DNA of 64,000 nucleotides from Chloroflexota bacterium (GTDB lineage: Bacteria; Chloroflexota; Dehalococcoidia; Lucifugimonadales; UBA2985): the NCBI GenBank assembly GCA_028877205.1, contig JAPPHY010000005.1, positions 1-64,000 of the forward strand, given 5' to 3'. The notes below the pieces were generated by a model. That model worked only from the letters and a program-made list of their open reading frames with translations. It had not been told where the DNA came from and did not search any database. Below, one piece after another: positions 1 through 7,898 of the stretch. The number at the start of each line of letters is the position of its first letter. Positions within the stretch are counted from its first letter, which is position 1. Made by a program: the position numbers and the translations under genes.

Positions 1-161
1 CAACAGATACCGCTGAACGGCTCAGTGGTATCTTCCGTAAACGGTAGCCCACCACTCAATCCCCAAGTACATCAAGGGCCTGCGCGTTCAGTCTTCAGCA
101 GGCTGTCTATGTGGCGAAACAATAGCCCCCGTACCCTTTGGCGTATCCTCGCGCTGTTCGG

Positions 162-190
162 TTGAGGCCCGGCCTCCAAGGCTTTACAAT
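162..190 (+). promoter_or_regulatory. Sigma70-type promoter of the SDR gene, likely leaderless
   Basis: TTGAGG (162-167), a 17-base spacer, then TACAAT (185-190). The -10 box ends 8 bases before the ATG at 199, so transcription should begin at or next to the start codon. No Shine-Dalgarno sequence precedes the ATG, which fits a leaderless mRNA. Confidence 0.5.
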
Positions 191-198
191 CCCCCATC

Positions 199-1065
199 AT
201 GAACGGGAAGTGCTGCCTGATTACCGGCGGCAGCGACGGTATCGGCCTCGCGGCAGCGCGGGAACTGGCTCACATGGGCGCAAGCGTGGTCATGGTCGGC
301 CGGAACGAGGCGAAGACAGCTGCAGCCGCAAATCGCATCACCCAGGAGACGGGCAACGGCTCAGTGCGCTACATGGTGGCCGACCTGTCGTCGCAGGCGG
401 ACGTGCGCCGGCTAGCTGCCGAGGTTACTGAAAGCATACCGAGGCTGGACGTCCTCGTGAACAACGCGGGCGCTGCATTTCTTTCGCGTCGCCGCAGCGT
501 TGACGGCATCGAAATGACGTTCGCTCTGAACCACCTGGGCTACTTTCTGTTGACCACCCTGCTGCTGGACCTTCTGGGACGCTCCTCGCCGGCCAGGATC
601 GTCAACGTCGCGTCGGCCGCCCACTCCTCGGCCGGCAGCTTTCGACTGGAGGACCTGCCAAGTCCAGAGAAATGCGGCGGTTTCCGCGCATACGGACGCT
701 CCAAGCTCTGCAACATCCTGTTCACCTACGAGCTGGCGCGGCGGCTTGAGGGCTCCGGTGTGACGGCCAACACCCTGCATCCCGGGCTGGTCCGCACCAA
801 CATCGCACGAAACAACGGCCTCCTCGGACGTATGGTCAACTTCTTCATAGGGGTCCGCGGCGTCGATGCCGCAAAGGGAGCGGAGACGGTTGTCTACCTG
901 GCAGCCTCGCCCGAGGTTGAAGGGCTGACGGGAAAGTACTTCGAGAACCGACGCGCGGTGCCGTCGTCGGCCCTGAGCTACGACGCCGAGCTGGCCTCGG
1001 ATCTCTGGAAGCTGAGTGAACGACTGACGCAGCCAAGCGAAGGGATGGGAGAAAACCGGCATTGA
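199..1065 (+). CDS. Short-chain dehydrogenase/reductase (retinol-dehydrogenase-like)
   Basis: This 288-residue protein is a classical NAD(P)-dependent SDR with a Rossmann fold. The nucleotide-binding TGGSDGIG lies at residues 8-15, NNAG at about 88-91, the catalytic serine near 139 and the YxxxK pair at Y165/K169. The sequence after it (NTLHPGLVRTNI) and the overall length resemble the retinol dehydrogenase/WW-oxidoreductase-like branch that acts on lipophilic alcohols or ketones, but the substrate cannot be read from the sequence. An N-terminal arginine follows the second strand (VGRNEAK), which usually favours NADP. The start is the ATG sitting directly behind a TACAAT box. The gene stands alone before the molybdoprotein gene. 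Confidence 0.9.
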   Translation: MNGKCCLITGGSDGIGLAAARELAHMGASVVMVGRNEAKTAAAANRITQETGNGSVRYMVADLSSQADVRRLAAEVTESIPRLDVLVNNAGAAFLSRRRSVDGIEMTFALNHLGYFLLTTLLLDLLGRSSPARIVNVASAAHSSAGSFRLEDLPSPEKCGGFRAYGRSKLCNILFTYELARRLEGSGVTANTLHPGLVRTNIARNNGLLGRMVNFFIGVRGVDAAKGAETVVYLAASPEVEGLTGKYFENRRAVPSSALSYDAELASDLWKLSERLTQPSEGMGENRH

Positions 1066-1203
1066 GTTCCCGCCGGTCCATCCGGCCGGAGGGTGCGGAG
1101 TGCGATTGCTGCGGCAACGGACAGCCCTATAGACGGATGCGCGCAGTAGCCGCCCGGTTCCCGAGCGCTTATACTGGTCTAGAACCTCTATTGGGAAGGC
1201 GAG

Positions 1204-2244
1204 ATGCCGTATCCCTGGGCCAATGTCTTCATCCTTATCGTCGGCGGCCTTTCGCTGCTGAGCGGCTTCCTTGGGCTGCTTGGAGGCTCTCCAAGCTGGG
1301 GGCTTGCGCTCGACGTGCATCGCATTTCCGGCTTCGCCCTGGTTGCGCTGCTCCTGTGGAAGGGCCAGAACATCCTTCGTTCGCTGATGAACAGGCGCAA
1401 CTGGCGGAGGAGGCCCGGCATTGTGATTGGCTCCATCGCCACCCTGCTGCTGCTTCTTATCGCGCTTGGGCTGGGGATAGCCTGGAGCTTCAGCGGATAC
1501 TTCACATTCCAGGGATTCAGCGCTCTGAGCTGGCACATCTATCTGTCGCTGCTTCTCGGCCCGTTCGTGGTCATGCACGCCTACAAGCACTCCTGGACGC
1601 TGCGCACTCGATTCTGGATCGAACGCAGGTCGTTTCTGCGGCTGGCCGGGCTCGGCATAGCAGGCCTCGCAGTGTGGCGCACGGGCGAGCTTGCGGTCGC
1701 CGCACTTAGTCTCCCCGGCAAGGATCGGCGGTTCACCGGGTCGTACGAGCGGGGGAGCTTCACCGGCAACGCCTTTCCGACCACGTCCTGGCTGAATGAC
1801 GACCCAGACCCGGTCGTCAAGGACGCCTGGAGGTTGAACGTCTCCGGCCTCGTTAGCCGCGACCTGGACCTCAGACTGGCAGACCTGACCGGCAACCGCG
1901 AGAAGGTCACCGCCGTTCTGGACTGCACGGGCGGCTGGCACTCCACACAGGAGTGGCAGGGCGTTCCTTTAAGGGAAGTGCTGGTGACCGCGGGGGTCGA
2001 GCCGGGCGCGGGCAGCGTGACGGTGCGTTCCGTAACGGGCTACCAGCGCAGGTTCTCGATGGCAGAGGCCGACCAGTACCTGCTGGCAACTCACGTGGGA
2101 GGCGACCCAATCTCTCACGGGCATGGCGCGCCGCTGCGCCTGGTCGCCCCCGGCAAGCGCGGCTACGAATGGGTGAAGTGGGTGGTAGCCGTTCGCGTCA
2201 ACGACACCGGCAAGTGGTGGCAACCTCCTCTTCCGCTCTCTTGA
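1204..2244 (+). CDS. Membrane-anchored sulfite-oxidase-type molybdopterin oxidoreductase
   Basis: A 346-residue fusion. Residues 1-130 hold about four hydrophobic helices (near 5-27, 38-55, 74-97, 105-125) with histidines at about 39, 111, 125 and 129, as in cytochrome b561/DUF4405-like haem domains. A twin-arginine-like RRSFLRLAG motif follows at about 141-149. Residues 200-340 are the oxidoreductase molybdopterin-binding domain, with the molybdenum-ligating cysteine in LDCTGGW (about C241) and the family GKRGYEWVKWV segment. The likely role is a respiratory molybdenum-cofactor enzyme that passes electrons through its own haem domain; the substrate is unknown. AAGG precedes the ATG. It converges with the threonine dehydratase gene. 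Confidence 0.85.
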   Translation: MPYPWANVFILIVGGLSLLSGFLGLLGGSPSWGLALDVHRISGFALVALLLWKGQNILRSLMNRRNWRRRPGIVIGSIATLLLLLIALGLGIAWSFSGYFTFQGFSALSWHIYLSLLLGPFVVMHAYKHSWTLRTRFWIERRSFLRLAGLGIAGLAVWRTGELAVAALSLPGKDRRFTGSYERGSFTGNAFPTTSWLNDDPDPVVKDAWRLNVSGLVSRDLDLRLADLTGNREKVTAVLDCTGGWHSTQEWQGVPLREVLVTAGVEPGAGSVTVRSVTGYQRRFSMAEADQYLLATHVGGDPISHGHGAPLRLVAPGKRGYEWVKWVVAVRVNDTGKWWQPPLPLS

Positions 2245-2273
2245 TCGGAGAAGCATTGGAGACCGTCCCTGCT

Positions 2274-3533
2274 CTACCGAACCGTGCCCTCCGGGAACGG
2301 TCCTTGCGCTCCAACTGGCTCGCTTTCGTAGGGAGCGTAGCCGGCACTGCGCAGCCGCTCCCACACCTCCTCCGAGTGGGCCCGGTTCCTGGTCTCCAGT
2401 GTCAGCTGGATTTCCACCTGGCCCAGGTGCACCGAAGCGGCGTGCCTGAGATGCCCGATGTCCAGCACGTTTACGTCGGCACTGGACAGGATGGTCAGCA
2501 GGCGATTCAGCTGGCCGGGGCGGTCCTCCAGCATAACGCGCATCACCAGATAGCGACCCGCGTGGGCCAGCCCGTTCTCAAGGACTCGTGCTATCAGGTG
2601 AGTGTCCACGTTGCCGCCACTGAGGACTATCGCCACCCTCTCGCCGGCCACCTGCACCTTGCCGGACAGCACAGCAGCGAGTCCCACCGCGCCCGCCCCT
2701 TCCACCAGCAGCTTACACCTCTCCAATAGAAGCATCATCGCCTCGGTGATCTCCTCCTCTCCAACCACCACCATATCGTCCACGTACCGGGAGACCAGCG
2801 GCAGCGTGATCCTTCCCGGCGACCCAACGGATATTCCGTCGGCTACCGTGGCATGCCCCTTCACCGTGATGCGGTGGTTGGCCTTGTACGAGTCGACGAC
2901 GGCAGTGGCCGCCTCAGCCTGGACTCCAATCAGCCTGATGCCCGGCACGCTTTCCTTAATGGCCAGTCCGATGCCGGAGATCAACCCTCCGCCGCCGACA
3001 GGCACAACTACGGTGTCCACGTCTTCCACCTGCTCGAGCAGCTCCAGGCCGAGCGTGCCCTGCCCGGCGACAATGGCCGGATCATCGAAAGCGTGAATCA
3101 GCGTCATGCCGCTCTCCCGCACGACGCGCCTTGCATATGTCATCGCTTGGTCGAAGCCGTCGCCGTGGAGGATCACCGTCGCGCCGTACCCGCGCGTGGC
3201 CTCGACCTTCGGGATAGAGGCCCCCGCGGGCATGACGATCGTGCACGGTATTCCCGCGTTGGCGGCCGCCAGGGCCACTCCCTGGGCATGGTTACCGGCG
3301 CTTGCGGCGATGACGCCTCTCGCCTTCTGTTCGCCGGTCAGCGAGGCGATCTTGTTCACGGCGCCTCGCACCTTGAATGAGCCGGCGCGCTGCAGGTTCT
3401 CGGCCTTCAGGAGAAGCTCACACCCGGCCAGCTCGCCCAGAGAGCGCGCGGGCACGATAGGCGTCCTCAGCGCCAGGTCGGCAATGACGCTTCGGGCCCG
3501 TTTTACGTCATCCAGAGTGACCGGCGGCCTCAT
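2274..3533 (-). CDS. ilvA: Threonine ammonia-lyase with C-terminal ACT domain
   Basis: Serine/threonine dehydratase that deaminates threonine to 2-oxobutyrate with pyridoxal phosphate. The PLP lysine is in SFKVRGA (about K54). The phosphate-binding glycine loop is GGGGL in the middle of the protein, and the last 80 residues (VMRVMLEDRPGQLNRLL onward) form one ACT domain, the arrangement of catabolic TdcB/IlvA short forms of about 400 residues. I start at 3533 (419 residues) because AGGAGG lies 6 bases upstream; the longer open frame to 3632 adds unconserved sequence. It could serve isoleucine synthesis or threonine catabolism; no ilv genes are nearby. Confidence 0.93.
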   Translation of the reverse strand: MRPPVTLDDVKRARSVIADLALRTPIVPARSLGELAGCELLLKAENLQRAGSFKVRGAVNKIASLTGEQKARGVIAASAGNHAQGVALAAANAGIPCTIVMPAGASIPKVEATRGYGATVILHGDGFDQAMTYARRVVRESGMTLIHAFDDPAIVAGQGTLGLELLEQVEDVDTVVVPVGGGGLISGIGLAIKESVPGIRLIGVQAEAATAVVDSYKANHRITVKGHATVADGISVGSPGRITLPLVSRYVDDMVVVGEEEITEAMMLLLERCKLLVEGAGAVGLAAVLSGKVQVAGERVAIVLSGGNVDTHLIARVLENGLAHAGRYLVMRVMLEDRPGQLNRLLTILSSADVNVLDIGHLRHAASVHLGQVEIQLTLETRNRAHSEEVWERLRSAGYAPYESEPVGAQGPFPEGTVR

Positions 3534-3684
3534 CCCGGACCTCCTCTCGTGTGTGTTTAGGCGGCAAGGGCCTGCGCATCCCCTCGCACGCGACCATATA
3601 GGAATAGTATATCCGATGAAACTTGCGTCCATCAGGTGCGGGCACAGATAATGGCCACGGAATCCCGAGTGAGGGAGTGCACGA

Positions 3685-4299
3685 ATGTCATACGGGACAA
3701 AATGGGGACCGGACGGGCCTCCTCCTGAGGCCTACAGCCGCGTAACCGACGCCGAGCGATTTCGGCCCTTGCACGCGGCCATGCGCGAGATCATCTACCG
3801 GCTACAGAACGATTTTGACGTGGCACTAACCGAAGGGTACGGGCTTGACGAGGAGTTGGAGCGGCGACTCACTCTCGATGCTCCGTCCGTCAGGCTCACC
3901 CCGAGCGACTCCGGCGCGGCGCCAATCACGGTCGTGTTCACGAACTTCCCCGGCCTGCACCTCCGCTTCGGGCACTGGCTCATAGAGCCCTTTCCCGACT
4001 GTGGTTGCGACGCGTGCGATGAGTCGGCGGAGGGAGAGATTGAGAACCTCACGGATATGGTAGACGACGTCACTGCCGGGCGGTTTCGCGAGTGGGTCCG
4101 GATTCCCATGCTGTCGAGCGCTGCGTGGAAGGGGAGGGAGAAGTGGGCAGACCAGACCCGGCTGCATGAGCGGAACACCGGCACCTGGTCAGGCGGGGAA
4201 TCACGCATCGACAGACGCGAAGCTCGCGCCATAACAGGCGGCCGCCGCCGAATGGACTTCAGATGGAAGCCGTGGGCTCGCAGGCAGGCCGGTGCCTAG
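3685..4299 (+). CDS. DUF6226-like protein
   Basis: A 204-residue soluble protein of unknown function. It resembles the DUF6226 family known mainly from actinobacteria. The recognisable core is FPGLHLRFGHWLIEPFPDC followed by CGCDACDE, a cysteine cluster at about residues 107-114 that may bind a metal. The C-terminus is arginine-rich. The gene is divergent from ilvA, 151 bases away, and its end faces the methyltransferase gene. The family assignment is from memory of the motif and no function should be inferred from it. Confidence 0.7.
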   Translation: MSYGTKWGPDGPPPEAYSRVTDAERFRPLHAAMREIIYRLQNDFDVALTEGYGLDEELERRLTLDAPSVRLTPSDSGAAPITVVFTNFPGLHLRFGHWLIEPFPDCGCDACDESAEGEIENLTDMVDDVTAGRFREWVRIPMLSSAAWKGREKWADQTRLHERNTGTWSGGESRIDRREARAITGGRRRMDFRWKPWARRQAGA

Positions 4300-4327
4300 A
4301 CGAGGTCCGCAGGCCTCCGCCCCGCCG

Positions 4328-4969
4328 TCAGCCGGTTCGCTGAAACAGCCAGTAGTTCTGGTTTGACCTGTTCAGGAGCTGCTCGTAGGCCTTGACGTTG
4401 TCCTTTCGAAGCAGCTTGAACTCGCTCCCAAACAGGCTTGTGTACAGATCGGCGGGCCGGTAGGTGGCGGGGTTGTCGGGAGAGGGCGGCACCCCGGCGT
4501 TGCCAGGGAAGCAGCTCTCCCTGAAGAACAGGACGCCCCCAACTCGCATCCACGAGCGAACCATATCCCGCAGCACGGTGATGTCCGAGTCGCCGAGATA
4601 CATCAGGAGCCAGTTCCAGAACACGAAGTCAAAGGACCCGGCCTCGAACTCCATATCCAGCACGTTCGCGCAGTGATAGGTGACGTTGTCGAACGCGGCC
4701 GTCGTCTGTCGGTTCTCCACCAGGAATCTCTCGACGAAATCGACTGCGGTGACGTGACGCGCCACAGTCACGAAGTGGGACGTGTACCTGCCGATTCCCG
4801 CTCCAAGCTCCAGGATGTCCTTGCCCTCCAGGGGAGGCAATTGGGCAAGAATCTCGTCTCTTTCCGCCTGCCCCAAGCCGGGAACGTCGTCCTGCAGGAG
4901 CATGCCACCCACGGTCGCAGGCTTCTCCTGCCAGAAGTCTCCGCTAAGTTGGCTCCTGGATTGCTCCAT
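4328..4969 (-). CDS. SAM-dependent methyltransferase, phosphoethanolamine N-methyltransferase-like
   Basis: A 213-residue class I methyltransferase. The SAM-binding motif is LELGAGIGRYTSHF (about residues 49-62). It strikingly resembles the first domain of plant phosphoethanolamine methyltransferases: an FWQEKP...TV...MLLQDD opening, LPPLEGKDILELGAGIGR, NWLLMYLGD and FFRESCF are all near-identical signatures. Such enzymes methylate phosphoethanolamine towards phosphocholine. The length fits a single catalytic domain without the plant second domain. The start at 4969 is chosen because AAGGAGGA lies 4 bases upstream; the open frame continues to 5059 without conserved sequence. It is a lone gene, so its role in lipid-headgroup or osmolyte synthesis is an inference. 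Confidence 0.82.
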   Translation of the reverse strand: MEQSRSQLSGDFWQEKPATVGGMLLQDDVPGLGQAERDEILAQLPPLEGKDILELGAGIGRYTSHFVTVARHVTAVDFVERFLVENRQTTAAFDNVTYHCANVLDMEFEAGSFDFVFWNWLLMYLGDSDITVLRDMVRSWMRVGGVLFFRESCFPGNAGVPPSPDNPATYRPADLYTSLFGSEFKLLRKDNVKAYEQLLNRSNQNYWLFQRTG

Positions 4970-5352
4970 GGATTCCTCCTTAATGGAAGTGTGAAAGCCG
5001 CCACCTGTCGCGTTCGGAGATTGTATCGAAGCCAGCCATCGCGGCCGGAAGGTGGCCATCCGGCCGACGGTGCTTCACCGCCGCTTCACTCTACGGAAGC
5101 CCGCCAGCTGGGCCGGCCTGGCGCTGCGTCCGCCGCGCCTCGGAGCCCTGCAGGGTGCAACCCTGCCTTCAGCAGCTCAGGCAGCCGAGGAGAAAGGGAG
5201 ATGCGCTGCCGGGTCACCCGGCGCTCCTGGCCGCCATCCAGAATAGCCTTCGGCCCGAACGAAAGTCAAATCGAACTCCGGCGGCTGCTCGCGAGTGCGG
5301 TGGGTCTCGGCGAATGAGGGCGCCGTATCGCAGGGCCGGATGCCGCCGGATC
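4970..5352. other. Intergenic region with two perfect short hairpins
   Basis: No gene is supported in these 383 bases between two leftward genes. Two perfect inverted repeats are present: GCAGGGT-GCA-ACCCTGC at 5150-5166 and GCCGGG-TCA-CCCGGC at 5208-5222. Neither is followed by a T tract on the minus strand, so they are weak terminator candidates for the antiporter gene and could equally be operators. Confidence 0.4.
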
Positions 5353-6999
5353 TCAGATTTCGTGGCCCTTGGACGATTCCACAAGCATGTCCAGCACTTC
5401 GAAGCTGGAGATGGAACCTATCAACTCGCCGGTCACCCTGTCGGCTACTGGAAGCACGGAAAGCGAGTTCTCGGTCATTCGCTGCAGCGCGTCTTCCACC
5501 AGCTCGTCGTCGTAGGCGGTCGGGGTACTGCGTCGCAGCACGCTGCTGAGCAACGTCCCCTCCCACACGCTCCTGGGCACGTAGCGCAGCATGCTCAGCG
5601 ACACGATTCCGGCCAGCTCTCGCCCGTCCACCACCACGTAGTCGTGCTGCTCGGGCAGCAGCCACGTCTCCGCAAAGGCCTTTACGGTGAGAGACTTCTG
5701 AGGGTACGTGCGTGAGCGGTCGAGTATGTCCCGCACTCGTACGTCTTCAAGGGCAAAGCGCACGAGGAGCGGAGGCACGTATCCCTGCCGACCGGACACC
5801 TCGGACGCTTTCAGCCGCTTCAGAGCGAACTCGATGCCGAACGGCGTCAGCAGGATGTAGCCGAACATTATGAACACAAGCAGTGAGAATACGCCCTCAT
5901 CGATGGCGCCGGTCTGGAGCAGCAGCAGCAGAAGGGCGATCTCGGCGACGCCCTTGGCCATCAGCCCTGCTGCTGTAGCAAAGGGCGCCTCCAACCTGGC
6001 CACGAATGCGCTCAGGAATGACCCCGCGAACTTGCCCGCCAGCGGCACAAGGGTCAGCGCCGCTATCGTTTCTGGGGGCAGTTTCAGGAAGTCGAGACTC
6101 AGGTAAAGACCCGCCGACGCAAAGAACAGCGGCACGAAGAACCCCTCTGCGGCGCTTCTCATGCCCGGCATGATGTTGCGCCTCACCTGGTACGGCAGCG
6201 CCGACAGGGCTGCGCCGAAGAGCAACGCTCCGAGTGACCCGTGCAGCCCTGCCTTCTCCGCTCCCACCACCACGAGGAAGAGCCCGCCCAGCAGAACCCC
6301 GAACGACAGCTGCGGCACCTGCAGGAAGTGATGCAATACCACGATTATCCGGGGAAGCACCTTGGTGGAGAATAACCACGTCACTATCGTGAAGCCCAGG
6401 ATTTGCCCGACAAGAATGGCAACGGGGCCCAGTTCCGGGGCACTGCCATTCTCGCCCGTATGGAAGTGCTCGCTTATGGTGAAGCCCACAACGAAGAGGG
6501 CTACCAGCTCAGCGATTACAACCGCGGTGAAGATCTGGACACCCACGGGCTCCTTGAGCCGCCCCTGGTCAATCAGAGCCTTCGCCGCTACTCCCAGGCT
6601 CGAAAGCGACAGAACTCCAGCCAGTCCCATGGCCTGGGTGAAGCTCAGGCCCAGTCCCAGATCGAATAGCAAGTCCGAAGTAACCGCCAGCGATGCGACC
6701 AGCGAGATTGCAACCGACAACATCGATGCCAGGAATAGCTTGCCTCGAATGGACGCGACGAAAGCGCGAAGATCCAGCTCCTCCAGTCCAATGAGGAAGA
6801 AGAACATGAAGATGCCGATGCTCAACACGATTTCGGCGTGAAGGGCTGCATCCGCCAGGCCGGTCATGGGACCCAGGACGGCCCCAGTGGCAGCGTAGGC
6901 AATGATCGAGTTCAATCCAAACCGCTTGAAGGCTCCCTCAAGCAGCTTGGCACAGACGATCAGCAGGCCAATTGCGAACAGCGCGTCGTGGTGGTCCAA
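5353..6999 (-). CDS. CPA2-type cation/proton antiporter with C-terminal CBS domain pair
   Basis: A 548-residue membrane protein. The first 400 residues hold about twelve hydrophobic segments in the KefB/NapA (Na+/H+ exchanger) pattern, starting with a TM1 that reads LLIVCAKLLEGAFKRFGLNS and including GLEELDLRAF. The C-terminal 130 residues are a CBS-domain pair (VRDILDR...VDGRELAGIVSL...VVEDALQRM-type pattern), which usually senses adenine nucleotides. It probably exchanges K+ or Na+ for protons at the cytoplasmic membrane. The start is TTG at 6999, supported by AAGGAGGGG about 9 bases upstream. It is divergent from the RND pump across an 899-base gap. Confidence 0.88.
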   Translation of the reverse strand: MDHHDALFAIGLLIVCAKLLEGAFKRFGLNSIIAYAATGAVLGPMTGLADAALHAEIVLSIGIFMFFFLIGLEELDLRAFVASIRGKLFLASMLSVAISLVASLAVTSDLLFDLGLGLSFTQAMGLAGVLSLSSLGVAAKALIDQGRLKEPVGVQIFTAVVIAELVALFVVGFTISEHFHTGENGSAPELGPVAILVGQILGFTIVTWLFSTKVLPRIIVVLHHFLQVPQLSFGVLLGGLFLVVVGAEKAGLHGSLGALLFGAALSALPYQVRRNIMPGMRSAAEGFFVPLFFASAGLYLSLDFLKLPPETIAALTLVPLAGKFAGSFLSAFVARLEAPFATAAGLMAKGVAEIALLLLLLQTGAIDEGVFSLLVFIMFGYILLTPFGIEFALKRLKASEVSGRQGYVPPLLVRFALEDVRVRDILDRSRTYPQKSLTVKAFAETWLLPEQHDYVVVDGRELAGIVSLSMLRYVPRSVWEGTLLSSVLRRSTPTAYDDELVEDALQRMTENSLSVLPVADRVTGELIGSISSFEVLDMLVESSKGHEI

Positions 7000-7898
7000 T
7001 CCGCGTTGCCCCTCCTTATCGGTACCTAAGGTCGGCGGCGAAGCAACCCCGATGCAGCAAGCTGGGGTTCACAGTCACCGGCAAGCGGGGCGCGATTGCC
7101 AACGCTTTGCTCCACGTGACAACTCGTTGCCCAAGTGCCAATTATCCCGATTGCCAACTGCCCTAGTCAAGCGCGTCCCTCTCTGCTGTCAATCACGCTA
7201 CCCGCGAACTGCCACAGGCCACCCGCGGCTACTCAAAAACGAACCGCTGTGTCGGTTGGCCTACCGCAGGAGATGCAGGCGCACCAGCCGCCGGCTGGAC
7301 ACGCCGCAACTTGATGGCAGTCGCGCTGTGGCATAGCGGTAGAAACGCTGGCCATAACCGGCCATCGCGAAGTGTTGGTTTGAACACAACAATGTTACAT
7401 GTACCTCACACTCTCGTGACCAGAACACTGGCTGCCATTGCTTCACCACCCTGATCAAAGTGTTGTCAATTGAAGCCTCACATGCCTGTCAGGCAGCACC
7501 TCCGAAAGCCGCCGCAAGCCTTGTTGTAACCGGGCCGCCAACAGTGCCTATCTGACGTCATTCGGGGACACGCCCGCCCGACTATCAGGGCAACGCGAGC
7601 GGTTGGCGCGGGCGGAATTTCCACCCTTCACACTTTCTTATACTTCTGAAGGTAATTTGCCCTGCATGGCATCCGAGAAGGATTCGCAGCCCGACAGCTG
7701 AAGGAGAGGCCCTGTTCAGTGGAAAGGCATTGGGCTCGCTCAAGAGGCCGGCCTCCTATCTCCATGCAGTTCGTGACCTCGTAAAGATGGCAATAATGTG
7801 ATAGATTACACAATGTCGACAACTCGCCCCGAGCCGGGTCTCGGAAGACATCCGGGACGCCCGACGAGGGGCGCCGTTTCATCCAGGGGGAGTTTGTC
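7000..7898. other. Long intergenic region between divergent transporter genes
   Basis: An 899-base stretch with no convincing coding sequence in any frame. It must hold the promoters of the antiporter (leftward) and RND (rightward) genes. I see no tRNA, insertion sequence or strong terminator. Its right part contains a CRP-like palindrome at 7797-7812. Confidence 0.5.
7797..7812. promoter_or_regulatory. CRP/FNR-like palindrome upstream of the RND gene
   Basis: TGTGATAGATTACACA matches the TGTGA-N6-TCACA pattern of CRP-family regulators with one mismatch. It lies about 87 bases before the RND start codon. No regulator gene is nearby, and such matches occur by chance. Confidence 0.25.

Noticed and set aside
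1-47. Possible 3' end of a gene (TDTAERLSGIFRKR then TAG in frame 3).
   Set aside because: Only 14 codons are in the window, too few to support a gene.
412-1941. A 509-codon minus-strand open frame over the SDR and molybdoprotein genes.
   Set aside because: No domain, low-complexity composition, fully antisense to two well-supported genes.
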